Shown: positions 10,449-20,576 of the stretch, piece after piece
Layout: every line of letters starts with the position of its first letter
Position numbering within the stretch: position 1 is the stretch's first letter
Source: Gracilariopsis chorda
Taxonomy: Eukaryota; Rhodophyta; Florideophyceae; Gracilariales; Gracilariaceae
Direction: 5' to 3'
Length of the DNA stretch: 64,000 nt
NCBI GenBank assembly: GCA_003194525.1
Contig: NBIV01000128.1
Span: forward strand, 1 to 64,000
Translations under genes and position numbers: made by a program
Notes under the pieces: model-generated
Told to the model about the DNA's origin: nothing
The model's database searches: none
Seen by the model: only the letters and a program-made list of their open reading frames with translations

Positions 10449-11111
10449 TGTAGAAACCTCACAAGAGAGAGATGCCTCTGCCGAAGGTAGGGGTTATCTT
10501 CGGTAACGGACCTTTGGTGGATAGAGGGCTTCCTTCGTTTGTCAAAGATAACGGGAGTGCAGCAAAGAGCACCGGAGTAAAACGTTATCGCTATAGCCCT
10601 GGTAGCCTTCCCCTCGCCTTTTCTTTGTACGTGGCGGAGTTGGAGACGACAACACAGGATACGCGACGCGTACTACGCGCTCTGTCGGCTACACCGCTGG
10701 ATATGGATGGCGATGCTGGAAGGCAGCGCGCAGCGTAACGACAGGACAATATCGCTCCTCTACGGAGCAAAACTATGACACATTCATGTTAATCCTTGTT
10801 CCGCAACACTGCGCACCGAATCGGAATAGGAGACGAAGCAAGGAGTGCCGCAAACCGCAAACTGAGCGCAGCGCTTTACGCAACTTCTCTTCCGCAACAC
10901 GTGTACAAGGTCCGTAGGATACGTGCTCGCAAACAAGCGCAGCCAAATGCGCTGCACTGGAGATTGGATTCGATACGCAACGGGACGCTTTCACGTCTTC
11001 CCTCTTTTACAGATCGATATATACAACGTACTAATATACAACGGGAGTTCCATAGATGTAGCCAACGGTAGATAACACAACACCGCATGACGCTCTCAAA
11101 GGCAACGTAGC
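10449..11111. other. Intergenic, no recognisable gene
   Basis: Short open frames exist on both strands (for example 10472-10738 +), but none resembles a known protein. The right end is the 3' flank of the bHLH gene. Confidence 0.35.
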
Positions 11112-11864
11112 TTACTTCTCGGCTATGTGAGCTGAGTCGGGCTGCGATTTGATGCAACGTGCGTCCACATGCGCCACTGGAAACGGTGCAATGTGCGCGT
11201 GATCGCTTGGTAGACTAGTAGCGGCCGTTTGTTGATGTTGATGTTGATGTTGCTGCACGTGTTGAAAATGCGGAACGGTGGTTTGTACCACGTGAGCATG
11301 CGACTGAGCAGCAGCATGTACCGAAGCTCCCTGCGATAAACTCGCTTCACAGCAGCTTGAATTCAGCGTATTCCACGCGCCATTTCCCGCACAACACCCC
11401 GCCTTCCCATTTCGATAACTCATACCACCCTGAAACTGCGCCATGCAACTGGTGCCGCCACGAACGCCACCCGCAGCAGCACCATCATGGCACGTCGAAC
11501 AAGTTCCAAAGGTTCCATTTGTCCCCGTCTGAAATGACCGCAAGATGTTCGGATCCACACCGGCAACAAGAGTAAGTAGTCGGGCATGTTCACTCTGCAG
11601 CCATCTCAAACTACGTTGCAAGCAGTGAATCCGCATCTGAGCCTCCTTCACAAACGCCACAGACCGCTTCAGAATCGAAACCTTATCCGTCTTCACGTCA
11701 CTAGCATCGGACACACATTGTTTAAGTTGCGAAATCTGTTCTGATATCCTCATCCTTCGTTTCTGCTCCACCTGTCGGTGAAGTTTTTTCGGCTTTGAAA
11801 TCGCGCGGTTCGTCATTTGCGGCGTCGTCGAAGAGGACGGCTTGGAATCATGAGCGGCTTCCAT
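11112..11864 (-). CDS. Basic helix-loop-helix transcription factor
   Basis: 250 residues from ATG 11864, no intron needed. A bHLH domain spans about residues 27-77. Its basic region HRQVEQKRRMR has the H-x3-E-x2-RR pattern (His29, Glu33, Arg36/37) that contacts E-box DNA. Helix 1 is ISEQISQLKQCV, a short loop follows, and helix 2 is KVSILKRSVAFVKEAQMRIHCL. The remainder is low complexity: a Gly/Cys-rich middle and a His/Gln-rich tract near residues 195-215, a typical disordered or activation region. It should act in the nucleus as a dimer. Its start lies head-to-head with the ARMT1 gene, 314 bp away. The target set cannot be inferred; the family call is firm, orthology is not. Confidence 0.85.
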   Translation of the reverse strand: MEAAHDSKPSSSTTPQMTNRAISKPKKLHRQVEQKRRMRISEQISQLKQCVSDASDVKTDKVSILKRSVAFVKEAQMRIHCLQRSLRWLQSEHARLLTLVAGVDPNILRSFQTGTNGTFGTCSTCHDGAAAGGVRGGTSCMAQFQGGMSYRNGKAGCCAGNGAWNTLNSSCCEASLSQGASVHAAAQSHAHVVQTTVPHFQHVQQHQHQHQQTAATSLPSDHAHIAPFPVAHVDARCIKSQPDSAHIAEK

Positions 11865-12178
11865 GGCGACGATGATATCCGGCGCGGCGGGATGAGAGGG
11901 GGAGGGGCGCGGAGAGAGGGAGGGACGCCTGTGGCGCCTTCAACGCGGCACTTATGGCGTGCACGTAGTCCTGCGCCGTGAGCAGCGCGACGCCCGTGCC
12001 GCATCCGCCGCATCCGCACACCCGTGCTACTGTGCACCCATGCCGCCGGACATGTCATCCACGTCGCCACGTTGCCACGTCGCCAGTACTGATCTCGCCC
12101 CCCCCCAAAACACCTCACAGCTCAACCGCCGTCACGCTCGCGCGCTTCTTCGTCGACAAGCGGTCGGTGGCGCTGGTC
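11865..12178. promoter_or_regulatory. Divergent intergenic region between bHLH and ARMT1
   Basis: 314 bp between two start codons on opposite strands, so it must hold the promoters and 5' UTRs of both genes. It is GC-rich with a polypyrimidine/C run near 12099. No TATA box is obvious. Confidence 0.5.
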
Positions 12179-13589
12179 ATGATGCATCAAACGCAGCCGC
12201 GCGTCCCGCTTCCGCCCCCTCTCACCTCCGATGTGCCTGGAACATGGGCATTTGATACCATGTCCCGTCGAGTCCGCACAGACATTCTCGCGCGCATCTT
12301 CAGGGAGAATCAATTTCAATCGCACGTTGTGCTCCGTCTTCAGCAGCTGGATACGGAGTTGAGCGCTGCGGCTACGACACCTCTATCCCTTCTGCCCCAC
12401 GATGGCGGCCCGGATATCATCGTGTGGAATGAGCATATTCTCAAATCATTCGTGCAACAACGCTGTACATGGCTTTCCGCCCCTTGGGCCGTTGCAGAGT
12501 TTTACCTGTAAGTGCCACTTTTAATGTTCTTGTCCCTTGCTTGGGGGCTCACCTCTTTTCGCTCTTGCTGCCGCGCTTTGTTTTCGTAGATATCGCCGTA
12601 TCATGACCGCTATCGATTACTTCAAAACGCCCGTCGATCCGTTTCAACTCCAGAAAGATCTCGGTTTAACATCCTCAATCGATTCAATCTCCGCTTTGGC
12701 GACCCGAGTCAATCAAATTTTGCATAACCCTTCCATCCCCATCACATCCGAATCTACTCTACAACATCTGCAAACGTTCGTCTTCATCTCGCTGTGGGGA
12801 AATCGAATAGACCTCAGCCTATGGCCCGTAGGCGGCGCAGACGAGCACACCGTAAAAGCCACAGGTGGTCAAAGATCTTCTCAATCCTTCGCCTCAGTTC
12901 TTCAAGCAGGACAGAAAATGATCTTATCCAACCATATGACACAGCTTGTGTCTTACATCTCGCAACTTTCCGCTCCGTGTCGATTTGATATCATCGTTGA
13001 TAACGCCGGATTTGAACTGTTTTGCGACCTGTGTCTGGCCGATTTTCTCGTATGCACGGGTATTGCTAACGTTGTTCATATTCAGTTAAAGGCGCATCCT
13101 ACCTTTGTTAGTGATGCCATGGCCAAAGATGTTTCCGCTACAATCTCCTTCTTACAGTCCATTCAATCCCAACAAGGAGCTGACACATCTGCAAGTATTC
13201 TTGGTCATCGATGGGCAAAACATCTTTCCTCTGGTAAATGGAAGTTGTGTGAACACTTTTTCTGGGTGCAACCACAGCCCATGTGGCAAATGCCATCTGA
13301 TTTGCATGCCGATTTGTCTCAATCTGCGCTTGCGTTTGTCAAGGGTGATGCTAATTATCGACGCTTGTTGGGTGATTTGCATTGGCCGTTTAGCACACCG
13401 TTTGCTGATGTGCTTTGTTACTTTCCCTCCCCTGTGTGCGCTTTGAGAACGCTCAAGGCTGAGCTTGGATGTGGCATGGATCCTGTGCAGACTCAACGCG
13501 CTGCTAGGGAGGATGATAAATGGCTCGTTGCTGGAAAGTATGGAGTTGTACAGTTTTGTGATACACGATCTTCTGCTAGGAGCCAGTAG
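12179..13589 (+). CDS. ARMT1: ARMT1/DUF89-family metal-dependent carbohydrate-phosphate phosphatase (two exons)
   Basis: Exon 1 is 12179-12507; an 82-bp GT-AG intron is 12508-12589; exon 2 is 12590-13589. Joined, they give 442 residues, close to the usual length of the family. The join restores ...AVAEFYLYRRIMTAIDYF..., a recognisable family segment. Diagnostic blocks follow: FDIIVDNAGFELFCDLCLADFL (metal-binding Asp-Asn pair), KGDANYRRLLGD and HWPFSTPF...VCALRTLKAELGCGM. Members are cytosolic damage-control phosphatases acting on phosphorylated sugars; a carboxyl methyltransferase activity has also been claimed for the human protein. Start chosen at the ATG ATG pair at 12179, ahead of the conserved PPPLTSDVPGTWAF block. 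The gene converges on TRM6 with 140 bp between the stops. Confidence 0.88.
12508..12589 (+). other. Intron of ARMT1
   Basis: Starts GTAAGT and ends TTTTCGTAG after a T-rich stretch. Removing it keeps the frame and joins two conserved segments. It is the only intron that can be placed confidently among the host genes of the window. Confidence 0.85.
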
Positions 13590-13729
13590 TGTGCTGCGCA
13601 CACCCTATTTTGGAAGTCGTGGACTCTTTGTGTATGGATGCGACTGCTTGTAAGATGACAACTTGCGCAGGACTTTGTAAGACAAAACGTTATGTTGCTT
13701 TTTCCTGTTGGTGGGTTGTTCGTTGTTTG

Positions 13730-14989
13730 TTAGCTTTGTTCTTCCGGTTCCTCTTCATTGGGGGAGAGGATGCGAATTCCGGATACGATGTATCCACCGG
13801 TTGCACTATCCGTCATCGCGGGGTGAGATCTTCCGGGCAAGATTTGGTGATTCACCATATTCACCTCCATAAGTTCCACGCGTATGGCCATCTTCGACAG
13901 TTGGAGCGCGTACTGCAGGTCCGCTGCGTCCTGCAAATGCGTGCAGTACGCCGCGAAACAGCCCGACGGAGCGACATGTTTCAGCAGCACGTCGAATACC
14001 TTCACCACATCAAAGCGCGTGGCAACGATCAAACAGTCGCATCCTCGTCGAATCCACCGCTTTACCTCCCCACGTTTAGGCCGCTGCGCAATCGCTTCAG
14101 CGCGTTTTGCGCTTGGTACGTGTTCGTTGTTCCCGTTCGCTGTGCCGCCTGCTTCCTGGCCCTCTCTTGGTCCGTATTTCAGCGGCTGGTCGTCCTCCAC
14201 TTCGCGTTCGTGTACGTGGCTTAGCAGTTCTACAGGCGTGTGTGCGATTGTTTTCATGCGGGTTTCACCGAGATTGAGCATGCGAATGATCTCGATGCCC
14301 GGTGGAGTATGCCCGGTAAACACGTTGATGACCGTCCCATTTCCTCCCAACCTCTCTGCAACGGCTGCTGTTAACAGCCCAGTGCAGTTTTCGTACAGCA
14401 GTACACGAGCACCTGAGCGCACGCCTGAGTAGCCTAGCACCATGCCTAGTGCGTCTGCGCGCAGACTCATCGTCTTTTCTGGCGACTTTTCGAAGTACGT
14501 TTCGCAAACGGTGAGCGCAGTCGGTTTGAACACGCGTACGCGGATATCGAACTTTGCCCGTTTTCGCTGTAGATACTTGTGTTGGGAGAAGGGCGTCTTG
14601 CTATGAAAGGTGCTCGAGTGTTTTACCACCGTCTGCACAAGTGATTCGCCGTGTACGCCAGCTTCCTTGAGCTTGAGAATGGCGCTTTGTCGCAGTGTTT
14701 GGTTGGCGTTGTCGTCCTGTAAATGTTGATTGTTACGCGCGGTGCCCATATCTTTTTCATCGGGCGTTTCTTCGGGTATGTCTGCGACTGGTTGCAAAAA
14801 ATCTTGTGCAGTTACTGCAAAAGTGTCACCCCAGTGCTTACCTAGTAGCGCACCTATCTTGCGCTTGCGTTTGCCGATGCGCACCGAAGAATTGTTTGTG
14901 ACGTTTCCTAGAACTTTTTTCCCGTCAGACGATTGTAGTACGACCCAGTCGTTCTCGCAAATTGTGTCGCGTTCAGGTTCTGATCCCAT
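13730..14989 (-). CDS. TRM6: tRNA (adenine-58-N1)-methyltransferase non-catalytic subunit TRM6/GCD10
   Basis: 419 residues from ATG 14989. The frame is open further upstream but without an ATG. The family signature KTPFSQHKYLQRKRAKF is present near residue 130, following an N-terminal barrel-like region (DWVVLQSSDGKK, ...RIGKRKRKIGALLGKHWGDTF). The C-terminal half is a degenerate Rossmann methyltransferase fold (RADALGMVLGYSGVRSGARVLLYENCTGLLTAAVAERLGGNG), in which the SAM-binding glycine loop is not canonical, as expected for the RNA-binding partner of TRM61. The complex makes m1A58 in the T-loop of tRNAs, including initiator tRNA-Met, in the nucleus. The gene is head-to-head with MRD1 and tail-to-tail with ARMT1. 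Confidence 0.9.
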   Translation of the reverse strand: MGSEPERDTICENDWVVLQSSDGKKVLGNVTNNSSVRIGKRKRKIGALLGKHWGDTFAVTAQDFLQPVADIPEETPDEKDMGTARNNQHLQDDNANQTLRQSAILKLKEAGVHGESLVQTVVKHSSTFHSKTPFSQHKYLQRKRAKFDIRVRVFKPTALTVCETYFEKSPEKTMSLRADALGMVLGYSGVRSGARVLLYENCTGLLTAAVAERLGGNGTVINVFTGHTPPGIEIIRMLNLGETRMKTIAHTPVELLSHVHEREVEDDQPLKYGPREGQEAGGTANGNNEHVPSAKRAEAIAQRPKRGEVKRWIRRGCDCLIVATRFDVVKVFDVLLKHVAPSGCFAAYCTHLQDAADLQYALQLSKMAIRVELMEVNMVNHQILPGRSHPAMTDSATGGYIVSGIRILSPNEEEPEEQS

Positions 14990-15579
14990 GATGCCAATTG
15001 TGAGCAAAACTGTGCCGCTTGGTTGCGTTGAGAGGATAGTGTCTTCGGGAGCGCTCCAGGTGCCGTGGCTCTTGCCTTAGCGAATTGATTGATGTTGGAG
15101 CCGGTTTTGTAGTGGAAGTTGGCGGATGGAAAGATCTCTCGCATCCCCGATGTGCGCTCCTGAGCTCAAGACATGCGTCGACGACGGTCCAACTCTTGTC
15201 GCGACGAAGAGTACGTCATCACAGCGATTTCCTTTGGTAATCCACGGCGGGGTATGAAATCTGTCTGTGGGCTATAGCAGATTGCTAACCCAGCCTCGTA
15301 CTTCAAAACGAATCCCAATGGATCTATCTGTACAGTATTTGTCTATTTTCGGTAAAAATCTAAGAGGATATCGATTGCTATATTACGGCGGTGCCAGAAG
15401 GCCAGTGAAGTATGGTCGTCGTGTTTCGACTCCCGTCAAGTCTGCCAAATGATGCTAATGCGTTAACAACAGCCAGGTATATTAGCCCATCAATAGAGCT
15501 TATGAACTTGACTTCTATCCCTCGCATTCTCACTGTTTACTGCTTTTTCCCCGCGCGTTCAACACGTCACTGATGTCAA
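14990..15579. promoter_or_regulatory. Divergent intergenic region between TRM6 and MRD1
   Basis: 590 bp between opposite start codons, expected to contain both promoters. No further gene, clear TATA box or RNA gene is seen. Confidence 0.45.
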
Positions 15580-18360
15580 ATGTCAAGACTTATCATCAAG
15601 GGTTTACCAGCCCGCTATAAGGATGAAAACCTGCGTCAGCTCTTCTCCTTTGCCGGCCAAGTTACAGATGCAAAGGTCATGCACACTAACGACGGTAGAT
15701 CTCGTCAATTTGGATTCGTCGGTTTCCGAACCGCGAAGGAAGCAAGACTCGCCAAAACTCGCCTGCACAAATCTTTCGTCGACACTTCCCGCGTAACTGT
15801 AGAGGAGGCACGTGCGGTTGGAGCACAGGATTTGCCCAGGCCTTGGTCAAAGTACTCGAAGGGAAGCAGTCGCTTTGAACTGCGCCAGGACAAGACAGAG
15901 GAGAACGAACGGAAAACGTTTCTGAAGAAAGAAAAAGAGCGATTACAACGGCTCAAAGAGGAACAGCAGCAAGCCAAGGACAACCAAGTCTCCAAAAACC
16001 AAGCCAAAACTTCCCGTGCAGCCGATGATCATGTATGGGATGCATTTCAAGAAGTTGCGGAACGACGCTCTGCAAATCCTGTGTGGGCTGACGGTGCAAT
16101 ACGTGCAACACAAGTTACGTCGTTGGTAGAATCTCGTAAACATGGGAGCAAAGGCAAGATGTTGGAACGAAAACATGTCACCTTTGGAGATTCGGATGAT
16201 GACGATGACGATGAAATGTACGAGCAACTACCAAAGCAGGAATCGCGAGAGAAACAAGACCAAGACATCTGCGGCAAAGTCGCCCTTGATCAAAAAGTAT
16301 CTGATATGGATTACTTCAAGTCCAAAATCGTGAGCGGCACTGAGCTAGACCAAGGCGATCAAGAAAATGATGACAGCTCTGATGCGCGTATAGAACAAGT
16401 TGATGGTAATGGCTCCCATCAAGACTCTGATGAGGAATCAGAATCGGATGAAGACAGTGACGTGAATTCGATAGATAGTCCACATACTACGACAGGACAG
16501 TCTAAGCTCATTGACAAACCGATTCCAGGGAACAGCGGCGAGAAGAGAGACAGCTCAGATCAAAGTGTTGACAATCGACTTACTGCTCCAAGAAAGAATG
16601 ATCGTGCCAGATTCGACTCTGAACAAGCGGACGCTAGTGAAACCGGAAGACTGCTGGTGAGAAACATTGCATTTTCTATGACAGAAGAAGAGCTCGAAAC
16701 CATTTTTGAACCTTTTGGTGTTCTTGCTGACGTTCACGTTGTTCGCGACAAGACTACATCTAAATCTCGTGGAATGGCGTTTGTGCAGTATATGCATCCG
16801 GAAGATGCTGTGCGCGCAATGACAGACCTTGACGGCAGTTTTCAAAGCGGACGTATTCTACACATTCTGCCCGCAAAACCTAAGCCACAAACGCCTACCG
16901 CTCACAAGATGAAGACAACTCCCGGAACAAGCGCTTTCAAAGAGAAACGGGAGTCGGAACAGAAGGACGCTGCGAGATCGGGCCTAGACTCTGTCGCTCA
17001 AGACCCAATGCATGTATCGGCAAATGCAGTTGCAGAAATCGTTGCGGATCGGCACGGTGTGTCTAAAGCAGAGCTCCTGGGTACCACCTTGGGAGAGTCA
17101 GGTACTGCTGCTGTTCGACTGGCGGTAGCCGAAGCAACCATCCAAAGTGAAACGCAAAAATATCTTGCTCAGAGAGGTGTGAACTTGGTCAAGGCTTTGG
17201 CAGTTGCCGAAGAAATCGCGGCCAACACCGGTGTAGCAAAACGAAAACGCCTGTCCCGTACTGCTTTTCTTGTAAAGAATCTTCCAGCGAGAACAAGAGA
17301 AGCAGACTTAAAACAAGTGTTCGGTAAGTTTGGGAATCTGGCAAGAGTGATCGTTGTCCCGTCCGGACTTCTTTCAGTCGTAGAGTTCAAAACAGCAACA
17401 GATGCAAAGCGCGCGTACAACAACCTCGCCTACACCAAGTTCCGAGATACACCTCTTTATCTTGAGTGGTTACCTTCTGAAGCAATTGGGCCTGTTTTGT
17501 CCGACGATGGTAAGAACACAGCCGCTGAAGCAGATGATGCGGAAGATGATATCAGGAACAAAGCAGCGGATACTGAGGATCCCACAGATGAGGTGGACAC
17601 TTCGTCAACCGTTTACGTAAAGAATCTAAACTTCGAAACCCGGGATGCTCAGCTCAAGGAACATTTCCTTGGTGCCCTGAGAAAACGACCAAATTTGGCT
17701 CGAAGCCTCAGGTCAGCCAAAGTAGCCATGAAGAAGGGGCCGCCTGGAAAGGAAACTGAAATGCTTTCCATGGGTTTTGGATTCCTTGAGTTTGTTTCTA
17801 GAGCGGATGCCATTGAAGCAGTCAAAGTAGTGCAAAACAGCAAGCTCGATGGGCACGTTTTACAGCTCAGACTGTCAAATCCGACGGGCGTTAATTCTTC
17901 TCCGGGATCAAGAAAACGGCGTAAATCGTCCTCGAAAAACACCAAAGTCGGGCCGAAGCTAATCGCCAGAAACCTGGCGTTTGAGGCTACTCGCAAGGAT
18001 GTGCGACAGCTGTTTTCATCATTTGGGCAGCTTAAAACGGTCCGACTCCCAAAGAAGGCTGATGGCTCTCACAGGGGTTTTGCGTTTGTCGAATTCGTCT
18101 CCAAGAGCGAGGCGAAGGCAGCAGTTAAGGCGCTTCAATCAGCTCATTTGTATGGTAGGCATCTTGTCGTAGACTACGCAGATGAAACTACCATGGTAGG
18201 ATCATCTGTGGAGGAGCTTCAACACAGAACTGCAGTACATGTTCAGAAGAAGCGAATACGATTGAATAACGGGTCACTCGGTGCGCTGAGTAATGAAGAA
18301 GAACATGGCGAGTACCAAAAGGATGAAGAGGAGCGCATGAGGGACGCATTGTACGCATAG
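15580..18360 (+). CDS. MRD1: Multiple-RRM ribosome biogenesis protein MRD1 (RBM19 family)
   Basis: 926 residues, single exon, ATG at 15580. Five RRM domains at about residues 2-78, 356-432, 562-635, 676-762 and 792-868; the fungal Mrd1 protein also has five, animal RBM19 six. The first RRM is followed by the family hallmark RPWSKYSKGSS (residues 87-97), then a basic coiled-coil-like stretch and a long acidic linker (about 195-330). RNP1 motifs are visible, e.g. SRQFGFVGF, KSRGMAFVQY, SMGFGFLEF and HRGFAFVEF; the third RRM has a degenerate RNP1 (LLSVVEF). Mrd1 binds the pre-rRNA and U3 snoRNA in the small-subunit processome and is needed for cleavages leading to 18S rRNA in the nucleolus. Its stop is only 39 bp from that of the convergent rhodanese gene. 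Confidence 0.95.
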   Translation: MSRLIIKGLPARYKDENLRQLFSFAGQVTDAKVMHTNDGRSRQFGFVGFRTAKEARLAKTRLHKSFVDTSRVTVEEARAVGAQDLPRPWSKYSKGSSRFELRQDKTEENERKTFLKKEKERLQRLKEEQQQAKDNQVSKNQAKTSRAADDHVWDAFQEVAERRSANPVWADGAIRATQVTSLVESRKHGSKGKMLERKHVTFGDSDDDDDDEMYEQLPKQESREKQDQDICGKVALDQKVSDMDYFKSKIVSGTELDQGDQENDDSSDARIEQVDGNGSHQDSDEESESDEDSDVNSIDSPHTTTGQSKLIDKPIPGNSGEKRDSSDQSVDNRLTAPRKNDRARFDSEQADASETGRLLVRNIAFSMTEEELETIFEPFGVLADVHVVRDKTTSKSRGMAFVQYMHPEDAVRAMTDLDGSFQSGRILHILPAKPKPQTPTAHKMKTTPGTSAFKEKRESEQKDAARSGLDSVAQDPMHVSANAVAEIVADRHGVSKAELLGTTLGESGTAAVRLAVAEATIQSETQKYLAQRGVNLVKALAVAEEIAANTGVAKRKRLSRTAFLVKNLPARTREADLKQVFGKFGNLARVIVVPSGLLSVVEFKTATDAKRAYNNLAYTKFRDTPLYLEWLPSEAIGPVLSDDGKNTAAEADDAEDDIRNKAADTEDPTDEVDTSSTVYVKNLNFETRDAQLKEHFLGALRKRPNLARSLRSAKVAMKKGPPGKETEMLSMGFGFLEFVSRADAIEAVKVVQNSKLDGHVLQLRLSNPTGVNSSPGSRKRRKSSSKNTKVGPKLIARNLAFEATRKDVRQLFSSFGQLKTVRLPKKADGSHRGFAFVEFVSKSEAKAAVKALQSAHLYGRHLVVDYADETTMVGSSVEELQHRTAVHVQKKRIRLNNGSLGALSNEEEHGEYQKDEEERMRDALYA

Positions 18361-18399
18361 TATCGCGGTGGTGCCATATGTTCAGCGAATTCGGTATGA

Positions 18400-19341
18400 T
18401 CATGGTCCATCAGTTAACTCCTTGTTTCTGACATCAGAATGTCGCTCTTGAAGACGGCATGATAAACACAGTCCATTTCTATTCTCTATGAACACGCCTG
18501 TGCAGCTTAACTCGTTGCATATTAGAACGCGCACGCGGCAATAGGCACACCTAAAGTTGTTAGAATAATCATCCCATTTCGTAGAACAGATGATACAGCG
18601 ACCAACAATTGTTGGATTGGATATTGGTTGCACCATCCTGGTATCGAACACGAGGTTCTTTCCTTCAAATACATTTCCCCCATCCGGAAACCGATTTAGA
18701 AAACGATCGATACCACCGCGTAGTTGGACTATTGATTTTGCGATACCTTTGCTTGCTAAAAAAGCCGACGCCCTTTCACACCTGATGCCCCCCGTACAAT
18801 ACATGAGCACCCGTCTACCTCGGAATAGCTCTTCGTTCGTGCGAACGTACTGTGGAAAATCTGAAAACTGTCGTATAGGAGGCAGAATTGCTCCCTTGAA
18901 CCGTCCGATTGCTGACTCGTATTGGTTGCGGACATCGAGTACGATCAAGTTTTCCTTAACATCTTCCTTCCGATTCAGGATCTCTTCTCGGAATTGTTCA
19001 GGAGCTACGTGCGGAGCAGCTTGCTTCCATGAAGCAACTTCTGGCTCAATGCCCATGGTCACCAGTTCTTTGCAAACACGAACCTTCCATCCCTCTGGAA
19101 AGTTTCTTTCGGAACCCTCTGACACTTTGAAGTCAACATCTGGACTGTTTAAGCGACTACCTATAAATGCGTGAAAAGCCTGCACCGCAGATTCAGTGCC
19201 ACCGAACGTCCCGTTGATTCCTTCGCTGCTAATACGTATTCTTCCAGCTAAGTTGTGTTTCATACCAAACGATCGTAGATCCCGAGCGAAAAGCTCAACA
19301 TCTTCAAGATCTGTGTAATGATAAAATAGAGAGATAGGCAT
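18400..19341 (-). CDS. Rhodanese-domain protein, TSTD2 / TrhO (UPF0176) family
   Basis: 313 residues from ATG 19341. The N-terminal acylphosphatase-like domain of the UPF0176 family spans residues 3-95 (ISLFYHYTDL...GRIRISSEGINGTFGG). A rhodanese domain follows (VLDVRNQYESAIGRFKGAI...), with catalytic loop CTGGIRCERA placing the active-site cysteine at residue 182. The C-terminus is cysteine-rich, with CX2C pairs (CIIC, CAYC, CLSC) probably binding metal. Bacterial TrhO/YceA hydroxylates U34 of tRNAs; the animal homologue is TSTD2. Its role in algae is unknown. No transit peptide is evident. It is notable that TRM6 and MRD1 are close by, giving three RNA-maturation genes in about 6 kb, probably by chance. 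Confidence 0.88.
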   Translation of the reverse strand: MPISLFYHYTDLEDVELFARDLRSFGMKHNLAGRIRISSEGINGTFGGTESAVQAFHAFIGSRLNSPDVDFKVSEGSERNFPEGWKVRVCKELVTMGIEPEVASWKQAAPHVAPEQFREEILNRKEDVKENLIVLDVRNQYESAIGRFKGAILPPIRQFSDFPQYVRTNEELFRGRRVLMYCTGGIRCERASAFLASKGIAKSIVQLRGGIDRFLNRFPDGGNVFEGKNLVFDTRMVQPISNPTIVGRCIICSTKWDDYSNNFRCAYCRVRVLICNELSCTGVFIENRNGLCLSCRLQERHSDVRNKELTDGP

Positions 19342-20291
19342 GATGAACTCTTCCCGCTCTGACGAAGCCTGTGGACGTAGATTTCTCTCAGGTGATGCGA
19401 CGTACCGAAGCTGGAAAACCGTTCTCTGCTGACCAATTTCCTTTTTGGCTTTATTTCTACAAAGAAGTTAGATACGTGCCGTTGGCACCAACCGTGCCAC
19501 CGGCAGCAATCACACGCGAAGAGCAAATCGCAGGAAGCTCAAAAGAAGATGCAACATCAGCTAACTACGGTAGCTCCCCATGAAGAAGCGTTTATGTTGT
19601 ATCCATACTCGGACCAGCAACGGTGAAATCCGACCGAGGCCCCCTCGTGAAAACAAGCCGAGACAGGCTCCTTAGACCTAGACAGTGTACTCTGTACAGT
19701 CATGCCGTTCTTCAGATTGCTTGGTATTGCCGGTCGTATACAGATACAGCTAGCTTCATGGTAGTCGCTGATGAAAGATGGAGCTCAAACTTACAAGAAG
19801 AACTGAGTAACAAGGTTACCCCGCATAACGGTACCGGAATTCGACAACAGTCCTTCGGAGGCGAGCAACCAGTCTCCCGTACACTGGCCAGGGCGAGCCG
19901 AGAGTTCGCGGTATTTGAATAGAACAGCTCTCGTCCTCATGCCCTTGGGGTATAAATACTTCTTTTCTTCCTGCTCTGTCAGCAAACTGTTAATCAGGTT
20001 GTTTATCGTTGATGTCCCTGCACTGACAAAGTTAGGTTCACTTCAGCAGAGTATCATGTGGCTTGTAGCCCGCATAGGGAGTGTGCAGGACTGAGGTGCT
20101 TGCGGCGCGAGTTGCTCCTTCAATTCGATAGTCGTTCTAATTATCTTTCTCCTGCAACACAAAACCCATCAACACCTTAAATAGATGACCGTCGCTTGTC
20201 ATCCCATCCTCGCGTCTCCTCCCTCGCAAGAAAGTCTTCATTGACCGAACCCCCAACGTTTCAAACTATCAAACAATCTTCAACAAAAAAA
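19342..20291. other. Intergenic, no recognised gene
   Basis: Upstream flank of the rhodanese gene. A plus-strand frame at 19371-19583 is short and has no recognisable similarity. The segment 20019-20140 is half of a dispersed duplication described separately. Confidence 0.35.
20019..20140 (+). repeat. Dispersed repeat, copy 1
   Basis: Aligns over about 120 bp, at roughly 75% by eye, with 25287-25408 in the same orientation. Shared landmarks are CTGACAAAG, CGAGTTGCTCCTTCA and TTCTAATTA. Identity unknown; it may be an old transposon fragment or a duplicated promoter. Confidence 0.55.
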
Positions 20292-20576
20292 ATGAGCTGT
20301 TTCTCTGAGCAAGATCATCAACAAGTGCGGGACTACCTCGTTATTGATCTAAGCGAAGACGAATCGGGTCAACAACCGCAGCCTCCAGTGCCGGAGGAGC
20401 AGGCTGCAGAAGAGCCGTCCTACTCAGAGACGACACAAAGCATTTGGATTACCGTGGTGGTTTTAGGTACGGTTCTGAGTTACTACGTCACTCTTCTGTA
20501 TTTTGTGACTTTCGCGTACTGGCTGTTGCAACAAGTGGGTGTTGCTCCCAGCAACCCCATTCTGATGTTGATTTGA
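20292..20576 (+). CDS. Small hypothetical membrane protein
   Basis: 94 residues from ATG 20292, preceded by an A-rich stretch. The N-terminal half is acidic and proline-rich (LSEDESGQQPQPPVPEEQAAEEPS). The C-terminal half is one long hydrophobic segment (SIWITVVVLGTVLSYYVTLLYFVTFAYWLL), a plausible single or double membrane span. Not recognised. The composition contrast between halves looks protein-like, but the gene could be spurious or one exon of a longer gene. Confidence 0.35.
   Translation: MSCFSEQDHQQVRDYLVIDLSEDESGQQPQPPVPEEQAAEEPSYSETTQSIWITVVVLGTVLSYYVTLLYFVTFAYWLLQQVGVAPSNPILMLI

Noticed and set aside
19371-19583. Short frame upstream of the rhodanese gene as an extra exon or gene
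   Set aside because: Opposite strand to the rhodanese gene, 70 codons, no similarity; more likely promoter sequence.
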